A stretch of 43,227 nt of DNA from positions 1-43,227 of IMG/VR virus record IMGVR_UViG_3300042465_001934. The stretch is one strand, 5' to 3'. Origin of the DNA: a virus. Below the pieces are notes generated by a model. It searched no databases. It saw nothing but the letters and a program-made list of their open reading frames with translations, and was not told where the DNA came from. Positions within the stretch are counted from its first letter, which is position 1, and every line of letters begins with the position of its first letter. Of this stretch, positions 9,562 to 18,105 are shown in pieces. A program made the position numbers and the translations under genes.

Positions 9562-12500
9562 ATGGCAGAAGATTATAGAGCAATGGCCGAAGCGGCTGCG
9601 AGGAAACATGGGATTGACCCTATCCTCTTTGGCAAGGTAGTTGGCACAGAGAGCAACTATAATCCCAAGGCCGTGTCCCCTAAAGGGGCTGCTGGGCTGG
9701 GGCAACTTATGCCTGCAACGGCTAAGGAAATGGGGGTCACCGACATCCATGACCCGGTTCAGAATCTCGATGGCTCGGCTAAGTACCTCGCTATCCAGCT
9801 TAAGGCACACAACGGCGATGTACCGCTGGCATTGGCTAGCTACAACGCTGGCCCCGGGGCTGTGAAGAAGTATGGCGGGGTGCCCCCCTTCAAGGAGACT
9901 CAGGACTACATCGCCAAGATCACAGGAGCGCCCGCTCCACAAGGCACCGCCAAGGCACCTGCTGGCCCCACAGTCAAGCCGATTGTAGATCAGTATGCAG
10001 TACGTAGGGCTGAGCAGATCGTGCAGCCGGAGCGCGTGGATTACAGCGGGCTTGAGACTGAGCGATGGAACCTTGAGATACTGAACGAGTCGCAGCCTAG
10101 CTTTCTGGCTATGGTCGGCGCTGGCGTGCGCGGGGCTACTACAGCCCGTATATACGACGGCCTTAAGAAGACGATGTTCTCTGAGGCTTACGAGCCTGAG
10201 GAGGGCTACGTGCCTAATACGGCTATGCCTCAGGCACAGGCCGACCCAGAGCTATTCAACAAGCTGCTTTCCACCCGGTCTACCCGCGAGGCTTCTGACA
10301 TAGTCGCACGCTGGGAGGATGACCAAGTACGCTCTAAGGCGCTGCACTCTCAGGGAGGTGGTGTAGGGTTGGCTATCGGCCTAGGTGCTGAGGTGCTGGA
10401 CTTCGCTAACATCCTGCCCGGTGTGGCAGTGCATAAGGTGATGGTGGCTAAGAACCTAGCGGCGACTGCCGCAGGGGTGGCTACTACCAGCACCAAGGGC
10501 CAGATGATTGGGCGTGAAATTGTAGGTAACCTGATGGCGGGTACTACTATCGAGGCTACGGCACAAGCACTTAACCAAGAGTTCCGTCCCGTGGACCTGT
10601 TCCTATCAGCGGCTATGGACATCGGCGTGGGCACCGTGCTGGGCAATGCTAGCGCTAACGTGATCCGTGATGCTACTATGAAGCAGGCTGCTTTCAAAGC
10701 CGCCGTTGAGGCTGAGCTACGCCATACTGAAATGGCCCAGGCTAGGCTAGGGCCAGATGCCTCTATCGCTGAGCTATCCGCTGAGGTGAAGCGTAGCATG
10801 ACGGCTGAGGCAGCGGCCCCGGTTATTGAGAATACTACCGGCGCCGTGTCTGCTAAGCGCAAGTTCTTTGAATCCCCTGACGATGTGGCCGCTAAGACTG
10901 AGGCCCCTCAGGGCGACATGGCTAGGGCTCCGGTAGAGATTGAGGCAGGCGCCTCTAGCTGGGGGCCGTTCAGGAGCAAGACGGGCATGGCCGAGCGCCG
11001 TGCCTTGTTTGCTAATAGCGACGGTACTACCTTACGCGACATGACAGGCGGCTCTATCAGTACCGTCGATCAGTTGGAGGCTATGCCCCCCGGCGTGAAG
11101 TTTACCGACCAAGTGCCTGAGGAGGCCCACAAGGCCATCAAGGCTGCGCAGTCTATAGCTGCCCGGTTCTTAGGCGATGACTTCCGCATGGTGGTACACT
11201 CCAAAGACATGGGCGACTCGCGGGCTGTGGTTATCCAAGTCTCCGACAAGGCTGCTCTGGTAGCACTCAACAAGAACCTGTCCGAGGTAGCCGCTATCCG
11301 CAGCGTGACCCACGAGATTGGGCACATGATCATCAACAAGAATCTGGCTAAGTTGGATGACGCGATGCTGACCAAGCTGGACGCCAGCTACAAGCGCTTG
11401 GTTAAGGAACAGCTTAAGGGGTCGCTGGAGGGCTCGTCTACACGCGGTCAACGGTACAGTTTACTTAACCCTGAGTTGATACCTGACCGTGAGTTGCCTC
11501 TGCCGCTGGGCCGGGACAAGTACAGCATGAGCCGCGACGAGTTTGCTGCTGAGCAGTTCGTTAAGTACATGGAAGAAGATTGGGCTACGGTTAACAAGGC
11601 CGCCATGCCGACTGACGTTATCGCTGTGCTCAAGAGCGCTATCAAGAAAGCGCTGGAGTTCCTGCGACTAGCTAAGCGCGAGAACATAGGGGTAACTGAC
11701 GAGTACCGTGAACTATTTGACATGCTAGCAGAAGGCCCACTGCCTGATGCTACTGCCGTGCGTAAAGCCGGTGATGGGCCGACTGTACAGGCCGACGCTG
11801 TAAGCGACATCCTGACAGACCCGTATGCTAAGAAAATCGGCGTAAACAACCTGCCCCTAGGTACAGACTACGAGCGGGCCATCGCTAAGGAAACTATCGC
11901 CCTCCACAAGAAGGCTGACGAGTGGGCCTTAGCTAACCCCAAGGACGCTGCATGGGATGCGCGGGCACAGAACATTGCGGATAACAACATCTTCAATGTC
12001 GCCTCGACTGGGCTTATCATGCTCAAGTCCGAGAGCAACCTGATGCGTATGCTGGCAAGCGAGTTGGTGGAGGATGCTAGCGGAGTAGCTGGTAAGAAAC
12101 AGGCTACTGCGGCTATCAGCAAGTACCTACATGAGCGCCTGATTATGGGTAACGCCATCAACGACTTGACCGGGGCCTATGAGGGCTGGGCTAAGGCGAC
12201 AGGCGTACCCGCACACGACATGGTGTGGGGCGGCAAAGGCTACGACAAGTTCAACCGTGAGGTGTTTGCAGAGCGCGAGGCTCGGGCACAGGGCACAACC
12301 CGCACACAAGATGGTTACGTTAAGGCTGCGGCTGACTCACTGGATGCGGCTTACGAGCGCAGCGCTAAGGCCCAAAAGGCTAACAAGACGCTGGGCTGGG
12401 CATCTCTTCCTGAGTCGAGCAAGGGCTACACCCCGCACCAAATGAGCGCTAAGGCTGTGCTGAGCTTGAACAACGAGCAACGTAGTATCCTGCAATCGGC

Positions 12501-14217
12501 ACTAACCGATCAGTACGTTGAGCTATCTGGCTGGGACATTAGCTTTGCTGACCAACTGGCCGCTAAGGTGGTGCAACGTATGCGTGACCGTGCCTCTGGT
12601 GGCTTCGTTCACCAAGTAGGCGGTAGCGGGGGCGGCTCCGTGGAGATTGTCGAGGACGCCTTGCGCTCTATGGGCATGACAGCCCCCGAGGTGCGTGCTG
12701 CTATGGAGAAGTACACCCGAGGTGCGGCTAAGCACACCAAGAAACGTATCGAGCTAGACCTGAACCGCGAGTACCCGACAGAGGCTGGGCCATTCAAGCT
12801 ACTGGATGTCTTTGAGACAGACCAGATCAGCTTGCTGCGTAACCAGACAGAGCGGGTATCCGGCGAGGTGGCATTGGCCCGGCACGGTATCTACGGTAAG
12901 CCGCACCTTGAGACAATGCGCAAAGCGTTGGCTATGGGCGAGGACGGTAAAGTAGCAACGCCTAAGGAACTGGAAGCCTTCGACCAAATCTGCGCTGAGT
13001 TCTTAGGGCAACCCTTCGGCACAGCTATGGGTAAGTGGCTGGACGGTGCGGTAACTGCTAACACGCTGGTGCGTATGGGCGGCGCGGTATTCAATCAGAT
13101 GGGTGAGTTCATTAACTCTATCTTCCACGTTGGCGCCGCCCGCACTTTTGACGCGGTTACCAGTATCGGGCGCTTGCGCTCTGAGATTCTGGCTAAGGCC
13201 CGGGGCGAGACTATCGAGAATAGCTGGCTTGATTCTATTGAGTTGACAGGTGGTGGGGAGTTCGGTACAGATGCCTACAAGGTGGTCATGCCTTACGATA
13301 ACCCCAATCACCACTTACCCGCCTATGGCCGGGACAGCACTAGCACAACCACCCGTATCCTACGGGCTGGCGCACACTACCAGAGTATTCTGTCTGGTTG
13401 GCGCTTGGTGCATAGTGCGCAACAACGTGGAGTCGCTGAGCAGATCGTTAAGAAGATCGCTAAGTATACCCGGGATGGGCAGAACGACATAGCCCTACAG
13501 CAGTTTGGCATTAGCCCTGAGCTACAGGCTGCGCTGCGCAAGGACTTGGACGCTGTAACGGGCTGGGACGGGGCTAAGGAAACTGGCTTTGATGTGACGA
13601 AGATCACAGACCCCGACATCCGTGAGCAGGTGATCCAAGCGGTACACCGGGGCACCCTCCAGATTATCCAAGGCACCTTCATCGGTGAGCGCGGTAAGTG
13701 GGTGCATGATGGCTGGATGCGTGCGCTGGCACAGTTCCGTACCTTCCCTATCACTTCGATGGAGAAGCAATGGGGACGGCAGCGTAATAGCCGTGGGGTA
13801 GCTTCGGCACTGGGTATGATTATGGGCAGCATGTCTATGGCTGCGCCAATCTACATGGCTCGGACCTATGCTAACTCTATAGGCCGCGAAGACCAAGAGG
13901 AGTACCTAGAGAAGAACTTGCAGCCGATAAACATTGCCCGGGCTACCATGAACTATGTGGCTATGAGCGGTATGGCTGGTGACTTCGTGGGCTTTACCAC
14001 AAGCCTGTTACCTGATGACTGGGGTGTGTCTCCAGTGCAAGGCCGCAACGGGCAGTCTGCTGACTTTGTCGGTAGCTACATCCTACCCGCATCGAGCTTG
14101 GTAGACGATGGCTACAAGCTGTTGCAGAACCTTGATGACCCAGCAGCATGGACTAAAGTTGCCCCGTTCGGGCGACTGCCGTGGCTGCTCCCGGCTATGA
14201 ACGCCACCAAGGATTAG
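9562..14217 (+). CDS. Internal virion protein D (gp16-like) with lytic transglycosylase and HEIGH metallopeptidase motif
   Basis: 1551 residues, the largest gene. Residues 5-120 are an SLT-type lytic transglycosylase: catalytic Glu30 in GTESNYN, then GAAGLGQLMPATA, then ASYNAGPGAV. This domain locally cuts peptidoglycan during DNA ejection, as in T7 gp16. A second enzyme-like motif is HEIGH at residues 584-588, with acidic residues at 660 and 664 in a DEFAAEQF stretch, the arrangement of a zinc metallopeptidase with a downstream Glu ligand. T7 gp16 lacks such a motif as far as I know. The C-terminal part (about 1400-1480) has Gly/Ala/Met hydrophobic stretches that may enter the inner membrane. 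Ends 67 bases before the fibre gene. Confidence 0.93.
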   Translation: MAEDYRAMAEAAARKHGIDPILFGKVVGTESNYNPKAVSPKGAAGLGQLMPATAKEMGVTDIHDPVQNLDGSAKYLAIQLKAHNGDVPLALASYNAGPGAVKKYGGVPPFKETQDYIAKITGAPAPQGTAKAPAGPTVKPIVDQYAVRRAEQIVQPERVDYSGLETERWNLEILNESQPSFLAMVGAGVRGATTARIYDGLKKTMFSEAYEPEEGYVPNTAMPQAQADPELFNKLLSTRSTREASDIVARWEDDQVRSKALHSQGGGVGLAIGLGAEVLDFANILPGVAVHKVMVAKNLAATAAGVATTSTKGQMIGREIVGNLMAGTTIEATAQALNQEFRPVDLFLSAAMDIGVGTVLGNASANVIRDATMKQAAFKAAVEAELRHTEMAQARLGPDASIAELSAEVKRSMTAEAAAPVIENTTGAVSAKRKFFESPDDVAAKTEAPQGDMARAPVEIEAGASSWGPFRSKTGMAERRALFANSDGTTLRDMTGGSISTVDQLEAMPPGVKFTDQVPEEAHKAIKAAQSIAARFLGDDFRMVVHSKDMGDSRAVVIQVSDKAALVALNKNLSEVAAIRSVTHEIGHMIINKNLAKLDDAMLTKLDASYKRLVKEQLKGSLEGSSTRGQRYSLLNPELIPDRELPLPLGRDKYSMSRDEFAAEQFVKYMEEDWATVNKAAMPTDVIAVLKSAIKKALEFLRLAKRENIGVTDEYRELFDMLAEGPLPDATAVRKAGDGPTVQADAVSDILTDPYAKKIGVNNLPLGTDYERAIAKETIALHKKADEWALANPKDAAWDARAQNIADNNIFNVASTGLIMLKSESNLMRMLASELVEDASGVAGKKQATAAISKYLHERLIMGNAINDLTGAYEGWAKATGVPAHDMVWGGKGYDKFNREVFAEREARAQGTTRTQDGYVKAAADSLDAAYERSAKAQKANKTLGWASLPESSKGYTPHQMSAKAVLSLNNEQRSILQSALTDQYVELSGWDISFADQLAAKVVQRMRDRASGGFVHQVGGSGGGSVEIVEDALRSMGMTAPEVRAAMEKYTRGAAKHTKKRIELDLNREYPTEAGPFKLLDVFETDQISLLRNQTERVSGEVALARHGIYGKPHLETMRKALAMGEDGKVATPKELEAFDQICAEFLGQPFGTAMGKWLDGAVTANTLVRMGGAVFNQMGEFINSIFHVGAARTFDAVTSIGRLRSEILAKARGETIENSWLDSIELTGGGEFGTDAYKVVMPYDNPNHHLPAYGRDSTSTTTRILRAGAHYQSILSGWRLVHSAQQRGVAEQIVKKIAKYTRDGQNDIALQQFGISPELQAALRKDLDAVTGWDGAKETGFDVTKITDPDIREQVIQAVHRGTLQIIQGTFIGERGKWVHDGWMRALAQFRTFPITSMEKQWGRQRNSRGVASALGMIMGSMSMAAPIYMARTYANSIGREDQEEYLEKNLQPINIARATMNYVAMSGMAGDFVGFTTSLLPDDWGVSPVQGRNGQSADFVGSYILPASSLVDDGYKLLQNLDDPAAWTKVAPFGRLPWLLPAMNATKD

Positions 14218-14227
14218 GCTTAAACCC

Positions 14228-14244
14228 CTGAGCCTATACTATCG
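14228..14244 (+). promoter_or_regulatory. Candidate phage RNA polymerase promoter upstream of the tail-fibre gene
   Basis: CTGAG CCTATACTATCG. The 12-base core is identical at 35821-35832 and 42016-42027. The last bases, ACTATCG, resemble the initiation end of T7-type promoters (ACTATAG). It lies in the short gap between the gp16-like gene and the fibre gene, where T7 has phi17. Confidence 0.55.
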
Positions 14245-14264
14245 CCCCGCCTAACCAGCGGGGC
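14244..14264 (+). other. GC-rich stem-loop in the fibre-gene leader
   Basis: GCCCCGC, a 7-base loop, GCGGGGC: a perfect 7-bp stem starting at the last base of the candidate promoter. The downstream sequence (TCCCTATTT) is a weak T-tract, so it might also be a terminator for upstream transcription. A 5'-end mRNA stabiliser is equally likely. Confidence 0.5.
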
Positions 14265-14284
14265 TCCCTATTTAAGGAGGCCCC

Positions 14285-15085
14285 GTGCCTACACCTACCG
14301 AACAACTTTTATCACGTACTTCGTATGCGGGTGACGGGGTCACTACTGCTTGGAACTTTACGTTTGCAAGCGGCTACATTGATCAAGAGCATGTTAAGGC
14401 TTACGTCACTGATAGCGAAGGGCTCCGCACTGACCTAGTGCTAACCCCAGCCGACTTCATTGGCGAGTTCCAGTTGCGGGTAATCCCTGCTGTGGCCGTT
14501 AGTGACGTGCTGACTATCTACCGAGACACCCCGAAGGATGCGCCCCTTGTTGACTTCCAAGATGGTAGCAACATTACAGAGGCCGCTCTCGACACCTTAG
14601 CCCGACAAGCCGTATTCGTGGCGGCTGAGGTTAGCGACGAGCTGGGTCTAGTCGTAGGCCCAGCCTTGCAGGAAACTGCTCAGCAGGTTGCTGATAACGC
14701 TGCTGCTGCTGCTGCCAGTGCCGTGGCTAGCGCTGCTAGTGCTGTAACTGCGGAAGGTGCGGCTACCGCTGCGGCTGCTGCGGCTGCTGCCGGTGTACTC
14801 CCTGCGGTGCTCGCTGCCGTTGACCCGTTAGTAGCTGCGGCTGACGCTAGCGCCGACGCCGCTGCTGCCAGTGCCACTACTGCCCAAAGCTACATAGCCC
14901 CCGCGCAGAATGCTGCCACATCGGCTGCGGCTAGTGCCTCAGATGCAGAGGATGCTGCGGCTATAGCCCAGTCCATTGCAGGCTCACTAGGCGGGAGCTT
15001 CGGCTTTACCAACACCGCCTACGATTTCGGCTTTGTCACAGACACTGCTACCTACCTTGACTTAGATTGTGGAGCTTTACCATGA
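14285..15085 (+). CDS. Tail fibre protein, T7 gp17-like N-terminal attachment part
   Basis: 266 residues, GTG start after AAGGAGG. Residues 1-150 carry the T7 tail-fibre N-terminal domain pattern (early YxGDGVTxxWxF, then a DFxGEFQLRV-type stretch), which attaches the fibre to the nozzle. Residues 135-225 are an Ala/Ser/Asp-rich repeat, probably a trimeric coiled coil or extended rod, encoded by many GCTGCT repeats. There is no receptor-binding C-terminal domain, so the adhesive part is probably supplied by the next genes, as in phages with split fibres. The stop overlaps the next start (ATGA). Confidence 0.88.
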   Translation: MPTPTEQLLSRTSYAGDGVTTAWNFTFASGYIDQEHVKAYVTDSEGLRTDLVLTPADFIGEFQLRVIPAVAVSDVLTIYRDTPKDAPLVDFQDGSNITEAALDTLARQAVFVAAEVSDELGLVVGPALQETAQQVADNAAAAAASAVASAASAVTAEGAATAAAAAAAAGVLPAVLAAVDPLVAAADASADAAAASATTAQSYIAPAQNAATSAAASASDAEDAAAIAQSIAGSLGGSFGFTNTAYDFGFVTDTATYLDLDCGALP

Positions 15086-15933
15086 CAACTGAATTACGCC
15101 TACGCCGAGGCACTACGGCCCAGACCAACGCCTTCACTGGCGCTGAGGGTGAGATTACCATCAACACTACGACCAAGGGTATCCACGTCCACGACGGCAC
15201 CACCCTCGGGGGTACGCCTATCTCTGGCGCGGCTGGTCTTGCGGCTCACTTGGCCGATCTGGCTAACCCCCATGCTGTGACTAAGGCACAGGTCGGGCTG
15301 AGTAACGTGGATAATGTGTCATCTGCCACACTCTACAACCGTGCTAACCATACAGGCACACAGCTAGTAGCCACTATCAGCGACTTCGCCACGGGCGTGC
15401 TGAATACTGTACTAACGGGCCTGAGCCTTGCCACAAGTACAGCGGTCACGGCTGCTGATACGCTTCTGGTAGCCCTTGGTAAGCTACAGGCACAGGTCAC
15501 TCTCCGTGCTTTGTTGACCGCCAATACCTTTAGCGGTAACCAGACATTGGCCGGGAACAAGCTGATCGAGGCTAACCTTGAGAAGGTCACTGAGGTGGCT
15601 GCTGCTCAGACAATCTCGGGCGGTGTACTTAACCTAGATTTGGCTAACGGTCTGTCTAAGGTGGCGTTGAACGCTAACATCACCTCCATTACAGTAAGCA
15701 ACAATGTCGCCTCTACCACAAAGGTGCAGGCGCACACTGTCGAGTTTACTGCTGATGGTACTGCCCGTACTATCACATGGCCTGCCGGTAACGGTACGTC
15801 TACGCTGCTGTTTAAGTGGCCTGGTGGCACAGCCCCTACGCTAACTAGCACTAATACTAAGCGCGACGTGTTCATGTTCAAGAGCGTTGATACGTTCCTA
15901 TGGGATGCGTTTATTGTTGGGCAGAATCTGTAA
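15082..15933 (+). CDS. Tail fibre/adhesin with tropism-determinant-like N-terminus
   Basis: 283 residues. The ATG at 15082 overlaps the previous stop. The N-terminal 50 residues match the repeat seen at the start of many phage fibres (RLRRGTTAQ, GEITINT, IHVHDG), the Mtd_N-like fold. The middle (60-180) is collagen-like fibre shaft sequence with NPHAVTKAQVGL and NHTGTQ repeats typical of tail fibres. The C-terminal 110 residues look beta-rich. It probably forms the distal receptor-binding part on the 14285 fibre. The TAATG overlap with the next gene suggests coupled expression. Confidence 0.8.
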   Translation: MTTELRLRRGTTAQTNAFTGAEGEITINTTTKGIHVHDGTTLGGTPISGAAGLAAHLADLANPHAVTKAQVGLSNVDNVSSATLYNRANHTGTQLVATISDFATGVLNTVLTGLSLATSTAVTAADTLLVALGKLQAQVTLRALLTANTFSGNQTLAGNKLIEANLEKVTEVAAAQTISGGVLNLDLANGLSKVALNANITSITVSNNVASTTKVQAHTVEFTADGTARTITWPAGNGTSTLLFKWPGGTAPTLTSTNTKRDVFMFKSVDTFLWDAFIVGQNL

Positions 15934-16433
15934 TGAGGTTAGCTAAATCATTTGCCAAGCCCCCCTCAGTAGGCGGGGGGGCTACATATCGATATCTACG
16001 GTTTATGTTCCCCTCTCCAGCATCTGCCGACTACCCGACTGTATCTGAACTGTACTGGATAGCCTCTGGTACGGACTATCCTACGGTTGCAATGACTAGT
16101 GCGACCTCCCCTGCGCCTTTGGCTGTAACTCAACTAGGGGGGACTGGGGGCGGGGCAGCCGTGTGGAGAGCCTTTGACAAAGCCACCGGCACGGGCAATG
16201 TCGAATGGCACCCCTTTGATTTTGGGGATGGCTCTTTAACACTGGACCTCGGAGCGGGTAATGAGATTGCGCCAACCGGTATTGGTATCGTAACGGCTTC
16301 TGTGGCTAGTAAAAATTTTAGGTGCTATGGGTCAAACAATGCCACATTCACCACTGGGCAAGTTCTACTGTATACTAGCGGGACGGTTTCAACTGGGTGG
16401 ACTGCTAACGTGCGCCGAAACTTCACCTTCTAA
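15933..16433 (+). CDS. Probable galactose-binding-like (discoidin-type) accessory adhesin
   Basis: 166 residues, starting in a TAATG overlap with the fibre gene. The pattern YRYLRFMF, then SELYW, then RAFDK, then LDLGAG, APTGIGI is that of F5/8 type C-like jelly-roll domains that bind carbohydrates. No signal peptide. It probably adds a sugar-binding domain to the fibre complex. A very stable GC hairpin (15958-15983) lies at its 5' end and may lower its translation or transcription compared with the fibre genes. Confidence 0.6.
   Translation: MRLAKSFAKPPSVGGGATYRYLRFMFPSPASADYPTVSELYWIASGTDYPTVAMTSATSPAPLAVTQLGGTGGGAAVWRAFDKATGTGNVEWHPFDFGDGSLTLDLGAGNEIAPTGIGIVTASVASKNFRCYGSNNATFTTGQVLLYTSGTVSTGWTANVRRNFTF
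15958..15983 (+). other. Strong GC hairpin at the start of the accessory adhesin gene
   Basis: AGCCCCCC pairs perfectly with GGGGGGCT (8 bp, 10-base loop). It lies 25 bases into the coding sequence and has no T-tract. It may act as an attenuator of expression or a processing site. Confidence 0.4.
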
Positions 16434-16442
16434 TAATAACGT

Positions 16443-17297
16443 ATGACTAAATTACTTATACCCATCATCATGCTTATCACCTTCTTCTTATGCGGTTGCG
16501 GGGGCGGTGGGCCGGGGGGCGCGGCCCCCGTGCCTCGGCTAAAAACTGCCTTCATTAACCCGACCGACGCTATCCTACCTGTTGGCGATAGCTACGACTA
16601 CCGCATATCTGTGACGCTGGACCCTAACCCCGTAACCTCAGTAGCCTACCAAGCTACTCAGTCAGGCGAACTTATCGCATGGCCCGGGCGTACCCGTGAA
16701 AACGGCTTCGGTGGATTCAGCACCTTCCTTGACGAAGTTGTGAAGTACCCTGCGTTTAAGTACGTGTACCTGTATGACGAGCTTGGGCTCGGTACTGGTA
16801 GACCGCAGGACGAGCTACACTTGGAAGACCAGACGGCTGTACTAGCCGCTAGTGTACAGGTGCGCGAGCGGGGCCTTAAGTCGGTAGTAATCTACTTTCC
16901 CAATGCTGTGCTTAACCCTGCATTTACTCTAGGCGTTGCTAACGGCCTTGATGTTATTGGGCTTGACATTTACCCTAACATCATGCCAACATTTAGTGTA
17001 CCTAACCTGTACCCGGGTAACCCCTATAAGAACTACTTGGCCGCTATGGTAACTAAGCTGCGCGGTATGGGCTTTACTGGGGAGATATGGTACGTGTACC
17101 AAGCCTTTGACATTGTAGGAAATGATCCGGTGTGGTTTAATGCTGAGCTTGTAAAGCAACGTGCAGCTATAGACGATGCCATTGAGCTTGGTATAACAGG
17201 CGTCATCCCGTTTGGCCTGTACACCGGTGCTGACGAGTTAGCGCGTGAACCTTGGCTAATACCCCTAGAAGACACACAGCCTCTGGTGATCCCGTGA
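16443..17297 (+). CDS. Predicted lipoprotein with TIM-barrel/glycoside-hydrolase-like sequence
   Basis: 284 residues. The N-terminus has Lys at position 3, a hydrophobic stretch (5-16) and a lipobox-like LCGC, followed by a Gly-rich linker; this predicts export and lipid anchoring. The remainder has alternating hydrophobic strands and helices, including KYVYLYDELG, GLKSVVIYFP, LDVIGLDIYPN and GEIWYVYQAF. Acidic residues end several strands, as in TIM-barrel glycoside hydrolases. I do not recognise the family. A lipoprotein among fibre genes could act after infection on the cell surface, for example by altering a receptor polysaccharide or blocking superinfection; that is inference. Codon use looks like its phage neighbours. 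Confidence 0.55.
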   Translation: MTKLLIPIIMLITFFLCGCGGGGPGGAAPVPRLKTAFINPTDAILPVGDSYDYRISVTLDPNPVTSVAYQATQSGELIAWPGRTRENGFGGFSTFLDEVVKYPAFKYVYLYDELGLGTGRPQDELHLEDQTAVLAASVQVRERGLKSVVIYFPNAVLNPAFTLGVANGLDVIGLDIYPNIMPTFSVPNLYPGNPYKNYLAAMVTKLRGMGFTGEIWYVYQAFDIVGNDPVWFNAELVKQRAAIDDAIELGITGVIPFGLYTGADELAREPWLIPLEDTQPLVIP

Positions 17298-17593
17298 TCC
17301 CCAAGCGCCTGAGGATTAACGGGCGCGTATTTAAAATCACCCCACTCCCCGTCGACTCTGATGCCCTTGGGCTGATGCACGGGGACGTGGGGGAGATTCA
17401 GATTAAGCCCTGTGACGATATGTTCGTTACTAAAGACACTGTCCTCCATGAGGCCATGCATGCCGTAAGGTATATGCAGGGCCGGGAGGATGGCGGCGAG
17501 GTCGAGGAGGATTATGTGCGTAGCCTAGCTACCGGCATCCTCGGCATTCTCCGCGATAACCCAACCTTTGCCAAATGGCTGATTGCTAAATGA
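17294..17593 (+). CDS. Small metallopeptidase-like protein (HEAMH)
   Basis: 99 residues from a GTG at 17294 that overlaps the lipoprotein stop (GTGA). There is no ATG upstream of the conserved part. Contains VLHEAMHAV with His52, Glu53 and His56, followed by an acidic stretch with EVEED at 69-73 that could supply a third zinc ligand. Small HExxH proteins of this type occur near lysis or tail genes in several podoviruses. The substrate is unknown. No signal peptide or membrane segment is visible. The stop lies directly next to the holin start. Confidence 0.6.
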   Translation: MIPKRLRINGRVFKITPLPVDSDALGLMHGDVGEIQIKPCDDMFVTKDTVLHEAMHAVRYMQGREDGGEVEEDYVRSLATGILGILRDNPTFAKWLIAK

Positions 17594-17594
17594 T

Positions 17595-17801
17595 ATGACT
17601 ATAGACCACGACTTCATCGTTGAGGCAACCCGCGCTGCACCCACGGTGACAGTCGGTGGCTTAACTATCGTAGGCATCCCCCTTCCTGAGGTGGTGCTAA
17701 TCGTCACCTTGGTGTACACCGTTGCTCAACTATATTTCCTGTTGAGGGATAAGTGGTACGTGCCCCGGCAACTAAAGAAAGGCAAACATGGCCGCGACTG
17801 A
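17595..17801 (+). CDS. T7-type (class II) holin
   Basis: 68 residues. The ATG at 17595 follows the previous stop by one base, so translation is probably coupled. The sequence resembles T7 gp17.5: an N-terminal AAPTV stretch, then one or two hydrophobic segments (about 20-50), a conserved YTVAQ, and a Lys-rich cytoplasmic tail. Holins make inner-membrane holes at a fixed time. The position directly before the small terminase gene is that of T7 gene 17.5. An in-frame TTG at 17583 could add four residues. Confidence 0.85.
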   Translation: MTIDHDFIVEATRAAPTVTVGGLTIVGIPLPEVVLIVTLVYTVAQLYFLLRDKWYVPRQLKKGKHGRD

Positions 17802-18105
17802 TAATGCCCTACAAGAGCTTCATGCTCAGATTGCCCGTAGCCTCACCGATGCTGTTAAGCCGGTAGAGGTTGTGGACGAGGATGGTACTGTTAAGGTGCT
17901 CCCGCCCAGCGCGGCGCATCTGGCTGCGGCCATTACTTTCCTCAAGAACAACAACATCACCGCTAGCCCTACGGGCAACAAGGCCCTATCCGACTTGTCA
18001 GACGCATTGGCCGCACGCCGCAAGAAGAAGATTGCCCCCGCCGCCTTGCAAGAGGCTGAGGAGCAGTTAGCCTTTAACCTCGGCCTACAGGCGGGCGTGC
18101 AATGA
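17788..18105 (+). CDS. Small terminase subunit
   Basis: 105 residues, overlapping the holin by 14 bases and followed by the large terminase with an ATGA overlap. Matches the T7 gp18-like family: a short acidic N-terminus, a PSAAHLAAAITFLKNNNI stretch and a basic AARRKKK patch. It binds the DNA ends or concatemer junction and recruits the packaging motor. Confidence 0.9.
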   Translation: MAATDNALQELHAQIARSLTDAVKPVEVVDEDGTVKVLPPSAAHLAAAITFLKNNNITASPTGNKALSDLSDALAARRKKKIAPAALQEAEEQLAFNLGLQAGVQ

